The notes beneath the pieces were generated by a model. That model was not told where the DNA came from. It saw only the letters and a program-made list of their open reading frames with translations, and searched no databases. The translations under genes were made by a program, and so were the position numbers. 64,000 bases of DNA. Source: Merdimonas faecis (GTDB taxonomy: Bacteria; Bacillota; Clostridia; Lachnospirales; Lachnospiraceae). Within the stretch, counting starts at the first letter, position 1; each line of letters starts with the position of its first letter. Below are positions 25,293 through 34,157 of this stretch, in pieces. The DNA lies in assembly GCF_001754075.1 (NCBI RefSeq), contig NZ_MIEH01000001.1, positions 60,553 through 124,552 on the forward strand, read 5' to 3'.

Positions 25293-28200
25293 CCTGGACG
25301 GAAGAACAGCAGAAAGTGATAGATCTCCGGAACCGCAATATCCTGGTTTCTGCGGCGGCAGGATCCGGAAAGACCGCGGTGCTGGTAGAACGTATCATCA
25401 CCATGCTGACGAAAGATGAGCCTTTGGTTTCCGTAGATGAGCTTTTGATCGTTACATTTACGGAGGCGGCAGCGGCGGAGATGAAGGAACGGATCCGGGA
25501 CGCCATCGAAAAAAAATTAAAAGAACAGCCGGAAAACGAGCACTTGAGCCAGCAGGCTACTCTGATCCACAATGCCCAGATCACCACGATCCACAGCTTC
25601 TGTCTGTCGGTGATCCGGGATCATTTTCATGCAACCACTCTGGATCCCGGATTCCGCGTGGGAGAAGAGGGAGAATTAAAGCTTTTGCAGCAGGATGTGC
25701 TGAAAGAGATCCTGGAAGAAAAATATCAGGAGGGAGAAGAGGATTTTCTTGACTTCGTCTCTGCCTACGGAGGGACAAAAAATGACCGGAAGCTGGAGGA
25801 GTGGATCCTGAAGATCTATGAATTTTCCAGGAGTTATCCGGATTCCTCCGGATGGCTTTCAGACTGCGTCCGGGCCTACGAGATGGAAAATGCAGACGTT
25901 TTCGAAAGAAGCCCGCTGGCAGAGCGTATCAAGACCCGCACCAGGCAGTATCTGGAAGATGGGAAACGGGAGCTTCAGAGAGCTCTTTCGGTGTGTCTGG
26001 AAGCAGACGGGCCGCAGGCATATGAAGAGAACATCCGGCAGGACCTGATGCTGGTGGAAGGGCTTTTGCAGACGGAAACCTATGAAGGCCTGCAGAAAAA
26101 GATGGAAAGCCTTTCGTTTAAAAGACTCGCGCCAAACCGGAGAAAGGATGGGGCAGAAGAAAAGGCGGCCTATGTAAAGGCGGTGCGGGAAGAAGTAAAA
26201 AAGCTGATCCAGGATCTGAAAGACCAGTATTACTATCAGAATATAGAAGGGGTGCTTGAGGATCTTGCGGTCTGCCATCCGGCGGTCCGGGTGCTTGCAG
26301 AGCTTGTAGAGCTGTTTGCCGCACGTTTCCGGGAGGCGAAGGAGAGCCAGAATCTCATTGATTTCTCAGACATGGAGCAGTATGCGCTTCAGATCCTGAC
26401 GGAAAAAGAAGACGGAAGATTTGTGCCTTCGGCCATTGCAAAGGAGTATCAACAGCAGTTTAGGGAGATCATGATTGATGAGTATCAGGACAGTAATCTG
26501 ATCCAGGAGACGATTCTTACCAGTGTTTCGACTGTGCCTGAAGGGCGGTACAATGTGTTCATGGTGGGAGACGTGAAACAGAGCATTTACCGGTTCCGGT
26601 TATCGAGACCTGAGCTTTTCATGGAAAAATTTCACACCTACACGATTTCAGACAGCCAGACCCAGAGGATCGACCTGCATAAAAACTTCAGAAGCCGTGG
26701 AGAGGTGCTGGATGGCGTGAATCAGATCTTCCGACAGATCATGGCGTCGGATCTTGGCGGGATCACCTACGACGATCAGGCGGCATTGTATCCCGGGGCC
26801 AGTTATCCGGAAGGACCGGAAGTGGATACGGAGGTCTGGGCGATAGACACAGGAGCAGAGGAAGCAAAAGGCGAAGAGCGGGCGCTTGAGGCCCGTATGA
26901 TCGCAGGAAGGATCCGTCGCCTGATGAGAGAAGGTCAGGTGACGGATAAGGGAAGCGGCATGCTTCGCCCTGTAAGATATTCGGATATTGTGATCCTGAT
27001 CCGGAGTATCCAGGGATATGCGGATGTTCTGGCTGAGGAATTAAACCGGGAGGGGATCCCGGCCCACACGGGCACAAAGGAAGGATATTTTGCGGCGAGG
27101 GAGATCGCAAGTTTGCTGGATTACCTGCGGGTGCTGGACAACCGGCAGCAGGATATTCCGCTTGCGGCAGTGCTGGCTTCGCCCATCGGAGGGTGCTCGG
27201 ATGAAGAGCTGGCAAAGATCCGGGGAGCCTGCCAAGAGCAGCCGTTTTATGAAGCGGTGGAGAGTTATCCGTCTCTTCCGGAGGCAGATGAGGAACTGGG
27301 CGGAAAGCTCAGGCGTATACTGGAGCAGATGGACGGATTCAGAGAGCAGGTCCCTTATACGCCCATGCATGAGCTGATCTGGAAGATTTTGAAGGAGACT
27401 GGCTTCGTAGACTATATGGCAGCCATGCCGGGAGGCGAGCAAAGAAGCGCCAACTTAGAAATGCTGATCGAAAAGGCCAGGGCCTTTGAATCGGCAAGCT
27501 ATAAGGGGCTGTTTCATTTTGTAAGATACATGGAGCAGCTTAAGAAATACAATGTGGACTACGGGGAGGCCAGCATTGAGGACGAGCAGTCGGATACCGT
27601 GCGGATCATGACCATCCACAAGAGTAAGGGACTGGAATTCCCTGTCGTCTTTGTGGCGGGAATGGGAAAACGGTTCAATATGCAGGATGCCAGGAGCAGC
27701 GTGGCCCTGCATCTTCATATGGGAATCGGACTGGATGCGGTACGCCTGGGGGAGCGGACCAAGACGCCCAGCCTGGTAAAAAAGGTGATTCAGAAGGAGG
27801 AAGCGCTGGACAGTTTAGGAGAGGAACTTCGGGTACTCTATGTGGCGCTGACAAGGGCGAAGGAAAAACTGATCATTACCGGAACGGTTCCAGATGTGAA
27901 AAAAAAGATAGCAGGCTATGAAAATAACCGTGAGGGGGAGGAAGTGATTCCCTTTGCAAAGAGAAGCCGGGCAGTTACGTTCTGGGACTGGGTTCTTCCT
28001 GCCGCTTTAGGCTGTGAAGAACATGTGCCTCTGTGCGTCTTTGCCATCGGACCGGAAGAGATTACGGCAGAAGCTGTGGAGGAAGAGATCGCCGGCCGGA
28101 TTACCCGCAGAATGTTGGAAGAATGGGACGTGGGGACTACTTATGATTCGGAAGCAGAAAAGGTGATGGAAGAGCAGTTCGCCTATCAGTATCCTTATGG

Positions 28201-28879
28201 GGCCAGCCGTCATCAGAAGATGAAGTTTACCGTATCAGAACTGAAGAAGCGGGCCTATCTTGCGGAAAGTGCTGAGGATGAAGCCTGGGAGACGGGCGAA
28301 GAGCTATATGAGGAGCCGGATGTGGTGCCTCTTCTGCCCAAGTTCTTAAAAGCGGAAGAGACACTGGTCGGAGCGTCCAGGGGTACGGCCTACCACCGGG
28401 CGATGGAATTATTGGATTTTACGGCTCCGGCAGAAATATCCGCGATAGAAGAGGCTCTTGAAAGATATCGGATGGATGGCCGGATGACGAAGGAAATGAC
28501 AGACTGTGTCCGGGCAGAAGAGCTTCTGACCTTTCTTTCAAGCTCCTGTGGAGAGCGGATGAAGCAGGCGGCAAATGCAGGGCTTCTATATCGGGAACAG
28601 CCCTTTGTCCTTGGCGTTGATGCACGGGAGATTTATCCGGAAGAATCGGAAGGAGAGCTTCTTCTGGTCCAGGGTATCATCGATGCATATTTCGAGGAAG
28701 AGGGTGAACTGGTGGTGCTGGACTATAAGACGGATCAGATATTTTCGCCCCGGGAACTGGCGGAAAAATATCACACTCAGCTGGACTATTATGCAAAAGC
28801 GCTGGAACAGATGACAGGAAAAAAGGTAAAAGAAAAGATCATTTATTCGTTTACTATGAAGAAAGAAATACAAATATAA
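25283..28879 (+). CDS. addA: ATP-dependent helicase/nuclease subunit AddA
   Basis: 1198 residues of UvrD-type superfamily 1 helicase. Motif I SAAAGSGKTAVLVERI, motif II IDEYQDSN, motif III VGDVKQSIYRFR, motif V/VI region VRIMTIHKSKGLEFPVVFVAG and LRVLYVALTRAKEKL, then a C-terminal RecB-type nuclease with GIIDAYFEEEGELVVLDYKTD. It is the 3'-5' helicase and one of the two nucleases of AddAB, which recognises Chi-like sites. It overlaps addB by 10 bases and a GC-rich terminator follows. Confidence 0.97.
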   Translation: MGVAWTEEQQKVIDLRNRNILVSAAAGSGKTAVLVERIITMLTKDEPLVSVDELLIVTFTEAAAAEMKERIRDAIEKKLKEQPENEHLSQQATLIHNAQITTIHSFCLSVIRDHFHATTLDPGFRVGEEGELKLLQQDVLKEILEEKYQEGEEDFLDFVSAYGGTKNDRKLEEWILKIYEFSRSYPDSSGWLSDCVRAYEMENADVFERSPLAERIKTRTRQYLEDGKRELQRALSVCLEADGPQAYEENIRQDLMLVEGLLQTETYEGLQKKMESLSFKRLAPNRRKDGAEEKAAYVKAVREEVKKLIQDLKDQYYYQNIEGVLEDLAVCHPAVRVLAELVELFAARFREAKESQNLIDFSDMEQYALQILTEKEDGRFVPSAIAKEYQQQFREIMIDEYQDSNLIQETILTSVSTVPEGRYNVFMVGDVKQSIYRFRLSRPELFMEKFHTYTISDSQTQRIDLHKNFRSRGEVLDGVNQIFRQIMASDLGGITYDDQAALYPGASYPEGPEVDTEVWAIDTGAEEAKGEERALEARMIAGRIRRLMREGQVTDKGSGMLRPVRYSDIVILIRSIQGYADVLAEELNREGIPAHTGTKEGYFAAREIASLLDYLRVLDNRQQDIPLAAVLASPIGGCSDEELAKIRGACQEQPFYEAVESYPSLPEADEELGGKLRRILEQMDGFREQVPYTPMHELIWKILKETGFVDYMAAMPGGEQRSANLEMLIEKARAFESASYKGLFHFVRYMEQLKKYNVDYGEASIEDEQSDTVRIMTIHKSKGLEFPVVFVAGMGKRFNMQDARSSVALHLHMGIGLDAVRLGERTKTPSLVKKVIQKEEALDSLGEELRVLYVALTRAKEKLIITGTVPDVKKKIAGYENNREGEEVIPFAKRSRAVTFWDWVLPAALGCEEHVPLCVFAIGPEEITAEAVEEEIAGRITRRMLEEWDVGTTYDSEAEKVMEEQFAYQYPYGASRHQKMKFTVSELKKRAYLAESAEDEAWETGEELYEEPDVVPLLPKFLKAEETLVGASRGTAYHRAMELLDFTAPAEISAIEEALERYRMDGRMTKEMTDCVRAEELLTFLSSSCGERMKQAANAGLLYREQPFVLGVDAREIYPEESEGELLLVQGIIDAYFEEEGELVVLDYKTDQIFSPRELAEKYHTQLDYYAKALEQMTGKKVKEKIIYSFTMKKEIQI

Positions 28880-28906
28880 AGGATGCAAAAATAATCCTAA
28901 AGGAAA

Positions 28907-28942
28907 GGCCCTTGCCGTGTCTTGTGCGGCAGGGGTCTTTTG
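28907..28942 (+). terminator. addBA terminator
   Basis: CCTTGCCG (28910-28917) pairs with CGGCAGGG (28927-28934), with flanking G-C pairs, followed by TCTTTT. Confidence 0.8.
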
Positions 28943-28989
28943 CGTGTGTTTCAAGTTATATGCTCCTTTTAAATATTTTATAATATTCG

Positions 28990-29021
28990 TTGACAAAGTA
29001 TATTATACGACATATAATATA
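28990..29021 (+). promoter_or_regulatory. padR operon promoter and dyad operator
   Basis: TTGACA (28990-28995), 17 bases, TATAAT (29013-29018): full consensus. Over the spacer and -10 box lies the dyad TATATTATA (28999-29007), 5 bases, TATAATATA (29013-29021), a fitting site for autorepression by the PadR protein encoded next. Confidence 0.8.
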
Positions 29022-29081
29022 GGCAAGAAAATAATATTATACAAATGAATGATATTATAAAACCAGTAAGGGAGTGAGACT

Positions 29082-29405
29082 ATGGTATTTAACACCGGAG
29101 CGGCGCTTCTGGATGCGATCGTTCTGGCGGTCGTGTCCCGGGAGAAGGAAGGAACCTACGGGTATAAGATCACGCAGGACGTCAGGAAAGCCATCGATGT
29201 GTCAGAGTCCACGCTGTATCCCGTACTGCGCAGGCTCCAGAAAGATGAGTGCCTGGAGGTCTATGACCGGCAGTTTGACGGGAGAAACCGCCGTTACTAC
29301 AAGGTGACGGAAAGAGGAATGGCGCAGCTGAATCTCTATCATGAAGAATGGAAGAATTATTCCAGAAAGATCAGTGAAATTTTTGAGGGAGGTGCATCCG
29401 TATGA
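29082..29405 (+). CDS. PadR-family transcription regulator
   Basis: 107 residues of the short PadR_s1 type: winged helix with TYGYKITQDVRKAIDVSESTLYPVLRRLQKDE and the wing GRNRRYYKVTERG. AAGGGAGTGAG precedes ATG 29082. The start of the DUF1700 gene overlaps its stop. PadR-DUF1700-DUF4097 clusters are common in Firmicutes, where the regulator controls membrane-stress or drug-response genes; the inducer here is unknown. The A/T-rich dyad over its own promoter implies autorepression. Confidence 0.92.
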   Translation: MVFNTGAALLDAIVLAVVSREKEGTYGYKITQDVRKAIDVSESTLYPVLRRLQKDECLEVYDRQFDGRNRRYYKVTERGMAQLNLYHEEWKNYSRKISEIFEGGASV

Positions 29406-30106
29406 ACCGGATTGAATTTATGACAGAACTGGCATCACTTTTACAGGATATTCCGGTGGAGGAAAGAAAAGATGCGATGCAGTATTATAATGATTATTTC
29501 GATGATGCCGGAGAGGAACAGGAGCAGCAGGTGATCGAGGAGCTGGAAAGTCCTGCGAAGGTGGCGGAAAAGATCAAAGCCGATATGGCGGGATTCAGGG
29601 AGGAAGAGACAAAGCCCAACATGCCGGCCACCAAGGAGCAGACCCGGCAGCAGGGAGAACAAAGGCAAAGCCAGACCGGACAGCAGAATTACCAGCAGAC
29701 GCCTCCTCCGGGGCAGCAGTCACAGCCGAAGTCAGACCGGACGCTGAAGATTATTCTGATCATTGCGCTCATTCTTCTGGCGCTTCCGATTCTTCTTCCG
29801 CTGGGAGCCGGGCTTCTGTGTCTGGCGCTGGGGATTATGATCAGCCTGTTCGCTGTCTTTCTGGGCCTGGTGATTGCCGCTGTTGTCGTGGTGATCACAG
29901 GAGTTGCGCTATTTATCTCAGGACTCCTTTGCCTGGTGCCGGATCTGGCGGTAGGATTTGCGTTGATGGGGATCGGGCTGATCCTGACCGTAGTGGGAGT
30001 AGCTGCGTCAGTGGCAGCGGTAAAACTTTGTGCAGTAGCGATTCCTGGCATTTGCCGGGGAATTGTGTGGATTTGTCGTAGACCTTTTGAAAGAAGGGCG
30101 GTGTAA
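29402..30106 (+). CDS. DUF1700 (HAAS-type) membrane protein
   Basis: 234 residues. The N-terminal 60 residues (MNRIEFMTELASLLQDIPVEERKDA and onward to ESPAKVAEKI) are the DUF1700/HAAS helical domain. A glutamine- and proline-rich linker (about 65-105) leads to a membrane domain with four hydrophobic, glycine-rich helices. Proteins of this type are found next to PadR regulators and are thought to act as their membrane-located partners. The start overlaps padR by 4 bases and the stop is 3 bases from the DUF4097 gene. Confidence 0.85.
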   Translation: MNRIEFMTELASLLQDIPVEERKDAMQYYNDYFDDAGEEQEQQVIEELESPAKVAEKIKADMAGFREEETKPNMPATKEQTRQQGEQRQSQTGQQNYQQTPPPGQQSQPKSDRTLKIILIIALILLALPILLPLGAGLLCLALGIMISLFAVFLGLVIAAVVVVITGVALFISGLLCLVPDLAVGFALMGIGLILTVVGVAASVAAVKLCAVAIPGICRGIVWICRRPFERRAV

Positions 30107-30109
30107 AGG

Positions 30110-30961
30110 ATGAAAAAGGGATGGAAGATTTTCTGGATCGTGTGCGGGATCCTGGCAGGAGTGGGCGTTGTATTCTGTGTGATTGCTCTGGCACTTGGGG
30201 TCACCACTGACAGGATCAGAATCCGGATTGGTGACGGGATCGGTATCGTCCGGGATGAAAGTGATGTCACCTATGCGGAAGATATACGGGAAACCTATAA
30301 TGGCGTGGAGAAGATCGATGCCTATGTGTATGCCGGGACGGTGAAGATCCTGCCTGCGGACGTGCCGGCAGTGACGGTGGAGACAGACGGGATCAGTGAG
30401 GAGCTTGGGTTTGAGTCCGGTATGGACGGCACAGAATTAAAGATCACTACCAGGGAGCATTTGTGGAGAATTAATAATGTAGGGATCGGTACGATCTACA
30501 TTTATATACCCAATGATCTGACCCTGGACGATATCTCCATGAAGCTTGGAGCTGGAAACCTCTACATAGAAGAGATTCATGCAAACGAGATGTCTGTCGA
30601 TGCGGGAACAGGTGAAGCGGTGCTTCAGAATGTTCAGGCACAGAAGATGGGGCTTCAGTGTGGCGTGGGCAATATTGCGGGCAGTGGATGTGCTGCAGAG
30701 GAACTGGACGCTGATGTAGGAGTCGGAAGCCTGGAATTTACATTGACAGGACCGGAAGAAAATTATGATTATGATATCAGCGTAGGAGTTGGTGAAGTCA
30801 GGTGCGGACAGGAAGATTTTTCAGGACTCGGAGCCAGAAAGGAAATTGATAATCATGCGGGAAGGCTGATCAAGATAGACTGCGGCGCGGGATCCGCGGT
30901 AATAGATTTTGATGGAACCGGACATATGGAAAGGAAGGAGGAACATCATAATGGATACTAA
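30110..30961 (+). CDS. DUF4097 beta-strand repeat protein
   Basis: 283 residues. One N-terminal membrane helix (about 8-30) is followed by an extracytoplasmic region rich in short repeated beta-strands (TVKILPADVPAVTVETDG, MKLGAGNLYIEEIHANEM, LDADVGVGSLEFTLTG), the DUF4097/putative adhesin beta-solenoid. Its role is not established; it commonly sits with PadR, DUF1700 and PspC proteins, which suggests a role in the envelope. Its last 11 bases overlap the PspC gene. Confidence 0.85.
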   Translation: MKKGWKIFWIVCGILAGVGVVFCVIALALGVTTDRIRIRIGDGIGIVRDESDVTYAEDIRETYNGVEKIDAYVYAGTVKILPADVPAVTVETDGISEELGFESGMDGTELKITTREHLWRINNVGIGTIYIYIPNDLTLDDISMKLGAGNLYIEEIHANEMSVDAGTGEAVLQNVQAQKMGLQCGVGNIAGSGCAAEELDADVGVGSLEFTLTGPEENYDYDISVGVGEVRCGQEDFSGLGARKEIDNHAGRLIKIDCGAGSAVIDFDGTGHMERKEEHHNGY

Positions 30962-31139
30962 GAGATTATATCGTTCAAGAACGAACCGCATTATATGTGG
31001 GGTGTGCGGAGGAGTGGGAGAATATTTTGGAGTAGACCCGACCATTATCCGGCTTTTGCTGATCCTGTTTGCATGCACGGGCAGCGGGATCGTGGCATAT
31101 TTTATAGCAGCGGTGATCATGCCGGATCAGCCCGCGTAG
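30951..31139 (+). CDS. PspC domain membrane protein
   Basis: 62 residues. It matches the PspC domain throughout: LYRSRTNRIICGVCGGVGEYFGVDPTIIRL, split by one turn, then a membrane helix ending in YFIAAVIMPDQP. PspC proteins belong to phage-shock-type envelope stress responses. AAGGAGGAA stands 9 bases before ATG 30951, inside the end of the DUF4097 gene. It is the last gene of the padR operon. Confidence 0.9.
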   Translation: MDTKRLYRSRTNRIICGVCGGVGEYFGVDPTIIRLLLILFACTGSGIVAYFIAAVIMPDQPA

Positions 31140-31226
31140 ATTACCGCGGATAAAGGGTCCGAACTAAAAAGTATAAATGACGCGGCACCTGTCAATACTG
31201 ATAAAAAATGAAAGGGGCAGGTGCTG

Positions 31227-31433
31227 ATGGCAGAAAAGAGTAATCGTCCGGTCAATATAAAGGATCTGACGGAGGATGAAAAATTAAAATATGAGATTGC
31301 AGAGGAACTTGGGCTTTTAGATCAGGTGATGACGGAAGGGTGGAAATCCCTTTCCTCAAAAGAAACAGGCCGGATTGGCGGCCTGATGACCAGGCGCCGC
31401 AGAGAGGAGCAGAAAAAAAGGGACAAAAAGTAA
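31227..31433 (+). CDS. Alpha/beta-type small acid-soluble spore protein
   Basis: 68 residues. LKYEIAEELGLLDQV and TGRIGGLMTRR fit the two conserved helices of the alpha/beta SASP family (KYEIA..ELG and GxxGGxMT), which coat and protect spore DNA. The C-terminus is strongly basic. ATG 31227 is chosen over GTG 31221 since AAAGGGG lies 9 bases before it. It stands alone in its transcript. The family match is by motif; the segment between the helices differs from the Bacillus type, as it does in many Lachnospiraceae members. It supports a spore-forming host. Confidence 0.75.
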   Translation: MAEKSNRPVNIKDLTEDEKLKYEIAEELGLLDQVMTEGWKSLSSKETGRIGGLMTRRRREEQKKRDKK

Positions 31434-31480
31434 CAAAAATATTAAAAATATTAAGAAGTATGAACATTTCGTGATAACAG

Positions 31481-31509
31481 TTGAAAAGGAAATATCCATT
31501 TGCTATAAT
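31481..31509 (+). promoter_or_regulatory. Promoter of the GT26-like gene
   Basis: TTGAAA (31481-31486), 17 bases, TATAAT (31504-31509). Confidence 0.7.
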
Positions 31510-31548
31510 CGAAAAACTGGTAAGGTAAATATGTAAGTGGGTGACAGC

Positions 31549-32220
31549 ATGGAGCATAAAATTAGCGTTTTAGACGTAGATATTGATACCTGCACCGCAA
31601 AAGAAGCCCTGAAAAAGACCATTGGATTTATGGAGTCCATGCCGGTAAACATTGTGGAGATGGTAACGGTGGACGGATTGATGCAGATGGATGAGATGCC
31701 GGAACTAAAAGGAGAGATCCGGAAGTTTGACCTGGTGATGGCAGGTGACAGAACTATCCTGGAAGCAGCGGAGGTCACGGAGAAAAAATATCTTCAGGAG
31801 ACAGAGGGACAGCTTTTTCTGAAACTCTTTTTGCGATATCTTCATAAAAATCATAAAAGAGTCTATCTTCTGGTGGAATCAGAGGAAGAAGGGCAGGCGT
31901 TTTTTGATTATCTGCAGAAATATTACGAAGGAATCCAGGTGGCCGGCCTTGCAAAGGTATCTGCGCAGAACCGGGCAGACGATATGCTGGTCAATGCGAT
32001 CAACGGCGGAGAAGTCGATTGTGTCATCGCAGCTTTATCTGCGCCGCTGCAAGAGGATTTTATTATCCGGAACCGCAATCTTCTGGATGTGCGGGCCTTC
32101 CTCGGAATCGGGAAGAGTACGCTTCCGGTGTGCAGGAACAGTTTTGTGTCAGGAAAGCTTGGCCAGTTTCTGGTAAAATACATTTTTAAAAGAGAGATCG
32201 AGAAGAGAAAACAAAAATAA
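31549..32220 (+). CDS. WecG/TagA/CpsF (GT26)-like protein, divergent
   Basis: About 223 residues. The order of blocks is that of GT26 glycosyltransferases: a TVDGLM start, FDLVMAGD, a Rossmann-like KRVYLLVESEEEGQAFFDYL, a central NGGEVDCVIAALSAPLQEDFI that corresponds to GLGxPxQExWI, and FLGIGKST. The usual catalytic and late motifs (ADGxG, FDFxAGxxxRAP) are changed or missing, so enzymatic activity in wall polymer or glycan synthesis is uncertain. A start at ATG 31549 is preferred; GTG 31537 is possible. The basic C-terminus (FKREIEKRKQK) would favour the membrane surface. Confidence 0.7.
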   Translation: MEHKISVLDVDIDTCTAKEALKKTIGFMESMPVNIVEMVTVDGLMQMDEMPELKGEIRKFDLVMAGDRTILEAAEVTEKKYLQETEGQLFLKLFLRYLHKNHKRVYLLVESEEEGQAFFDYLQKYYEGIQVAGLAKVSAQNRADDMLVNAINGGEVDCVIAALSAPLQEDFIIRNRNLLDVRAFLGIGKSTLPVCRNSFVSGKLGQFLVKYIFKREIEKRKQK

Positions 32221-32292
32221 AGAGGAAATTGACAAAAATTTGCGATTTCCCCTTTATTTTTTTGGTAAAATATATTAAGATAAATCGTGTAG

Positions 32293-32340
32293 TATACATT
32301 TTTACCACATCTTTTTCAACTTTGTTGTGAAAAATGTATA
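32293..32340 (+). promoter_or_regulatory. Dyad in the leader of the PucR/CdaR-type gene
   Basis: TATACATTTTT (32293-32303) and AAAAATGTATA (32330-32340) are perfect 11-base inverted arms 26 bases apart, directly before the ribosome site of the regulator. It may be an operator or an RNA stem. Confidence 0.5.
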
Positions 32341-32365
32341 TTGAAACTGGTGGAGGAGATGACAT

Positions 32366-33454
32366 ATGATATCTAATCAAATACTTCAAAATACGATTGA
32401 AGGATTGAAAGGGATTACACGAATTGATTTCTGCGTGATGGACACAGACGGGAAGGCTCTGGCAAGTACATTATCAGAGCAGGCAAATTATGAAGAAGAA
32501 GTGGTTTCTTTTGTAGAATCTCCCGCAGACAGCCAGGTAGTACAGGGATGCCAGTTCTTTAAAATCTTTGATGAGCATCAGTTGGAATATATTCTGATGG
32601 CTGGCGGCGAGAGCGATGATGTCTACATGGTTGGAAAAATTGCGGCATTTCAGATTCAGAATCTATTGGTGGCATATAAAGAGCGGTTTGACAAGGATAA
32701 TTTTATCAAAAATTTGTTGTTGGATAACCTGCTTTTAGTGGACATTTATAACCGCGCCAAAAAATTACATATTGACACAGAGGTCAGACGTGTTATCTTT
32801 ATAATTGAGACAAAGCATGAAAAGGACAGTAATACACTGGACAGTGTCAGAGGGATGCTGGGGAACCGAACCAGGGATTTCGTGACGGCGGTAGATGAAA
32901 AGAACATTATCGTTGTGAAGGAGTTAGAGGACGGGGACGGGTATCCGGAACTGGAAAAGACAGCGCAGAACCTGTATTCTATGCTGAAGGAAGAAGAGGG
33001 AGAAGATGTTCTGATCGCCTATGGCACCATCGTTGGTGATATCAAAGAGGTGTCGAAGTCTTATAAAGAGGCGAAACTGGCACTGGATGTGGGCAAGATC
33101 TTCTGCGGGGAGAAAAAAGTGATTGCCTTTAGTGCTTTGGGAATTGGCCGGCTGATCTATCAGCTTCCGATTCCGCTCTGCAAGATGTTTATACGTGAGA
33201 TTTTTGAGGGAAAATCGCCAGATGATTTCGATGAAGAGACGTTGACAACGATCAATAAGTTCTTCGAGAATAATCTGAACGTATCGGAGACATCCAGACA
33301 ACTTTATATTCACAGGAACACACTTGTGTACCGGCTTGACAAGCTCCAGAAAAGCACGGGGCTTGATCTTCGCGTGTTCGAAGATGCAATCACATTTAAG
33401 ATTGCCCTGATGGTAGTAAAATATATGAAGTATATGGAGTCTCTGGAGTATTGA
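32366..33454 (+). CDS. PucR/CdaR-family transcription regulator
   Basis: 362 residues. The N-terminal about 110 residues resemble a small-molecule sensor; the middle GGDEF-like region (about 130-260) ends in YKEAKLALDVG; the C-terminal helix-turn-helix (HTH_30) reads ETSRQLYIHRNTLVYRLDKL. This is the CdaR/PucR arrangement. Its ligand is not known. GGAGGAGATG lies before ATG 32366. It precedes ftsE by 16 bases, so it may be transcribed together with the ftsEX genes, an unusual partner for such a regulator. Confidence 0.85.
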   Translation: MISNQILQNTIEGLKGITRIDFCVMDTDGKALASTLSEQANYEEEVVSFVESPADSQVVQGCQFFKIFDEHQLEYILMAGGESDDVYMVGKIAAFQIQNLLVAYKERFDKDNFIKNLLLDNLLLVDIYNRAKKLHIDTEVRRVIFIIETKHEKDSNTLDSVRGMLGNRTRDFVTAVDEKNIIVVKELEDGDGYPELEKTAQNLYSMLKEEEGEDVLIAYGTIVGDIKEVSKSYKEAKLALDVGKIFCGEKKVIAFSALGIGRLIYQLPIPLCKMFIREIFEGKSPDDFDEETLTTINKFFENNLNVSETSRQLYIHRNTLVYRLDKLQKSTGLDLRVFEDAITFKIALMVVKYMKYMESLEY

Positions 33455-33470
33455 TAATCAGGAGGAAAGT

Positions 33471-34157
33471 ATGATTGAATTAAAAGAAGTTACGAAAGAG
33501 TACTCAAAAGGGGTTGCAGCCCTGAACGGCATCAATCTGAAAGTCGATCAGGGAGAGTTCGTCTTTATCGTGGGTGACAGCGGATCGGGAAAGTCTACGC
33601 TGATTCGTCTGATCTTAAAGGAGCTGGAGCCTACGTCAGGGAAGATTATTGTCAACGGCCAGGATTTAAGCAGGCTGAAACACCGGAAGATTCCGATGTA
33701 CAGAAGAGGCATCGGTGTTGTATTCCAGGATTTCCGCCTTCTGAAGGACCGTAATATTTATGAGAATATTGCTTTCGCACAGAGAGTTACAGAGAAATCC
33801 ACCAGGGTAATCAAGAAAAAGGTGCCGGCAGCACTTTCCTTGGTTGGCCTTGCACAGAAATATAAATCATTTCCAAAGGAGCTCTCAGGGGGAGAACAGC
33901 AGCGTGTTGCCATCGCAAGAGCTATTGTAAACGAACCGGCAATCCTGCTGGCCGACGAGCCGACCGGTAACCTGGATCCGACAAATTCATGGGAGATCAT
34001 GAAGCTTCTGGAGGAAGCGAACAACCGGGGAACAACCGTGCTGGTCGTTACACATAACCAGGAAATCGTAAACGAGATGAAAAAGCGCGTCGTTACCATG
34101 AAAAAGGGAGTCATTGTAAACGACGAGAAAAAAGGTGGGTATAATAATGAGAATTAG
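33471..34157 (+). CDS. ftsE: Cell division ATP-binding protein FtsE
   Basis: 228 residues of ABC ATPase: Walker A GDSGSGKST, Q loop VFQDFRLL, signature LSGGEQQR, Walker B ILLADEPTGNLD and the switch His in VVTHNQE. With FtsX it forms the complex that activates peptidoglycan hydrolases at the division site. CAGGAGGAAAG precedes ATG 33471. Its last 11 bases overlap ftsX. The neighbours (FtsX, an M23 peptidase with coiled coil, an S41 protease) fit that role. Confidence 0.96.
   Translation: MIELKEVTKEYSKGVAALNGINLKVDQGEFVFIVGDSGSGKSTLIRLILKELEPTSGKIIVNGQDLSRLKHRKIPMYRRGIGVVFQDFRLLKDRNIYENIAFAQRVTEKSTRVIKKKVPAALSLVGLAQKYKSFPKELSGGEQQRVAIARAIVNEPAILLADEPTGNLDPTNSWEIMKLLEEANNRGTTVLVVTHNQEIVNEMKKRVVTMKKGVIVNDEKKGGYNNEN

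Noticed and set aside
29689..30270. A 193-codon minus-strand frame opposite DUF1700 and DUF4097
   Set aside because: Its composition (runs of Ile, Thr, Pro, Arg) is that of the complement of the real membrane gene, and it has no ribosome site.
31169..31205. A possible SigF/SigG promoter before the spore protein gene
   Set aside because: Only partial matches to the forespore consensus could be seen; the evidence is too weak to list as a feature.
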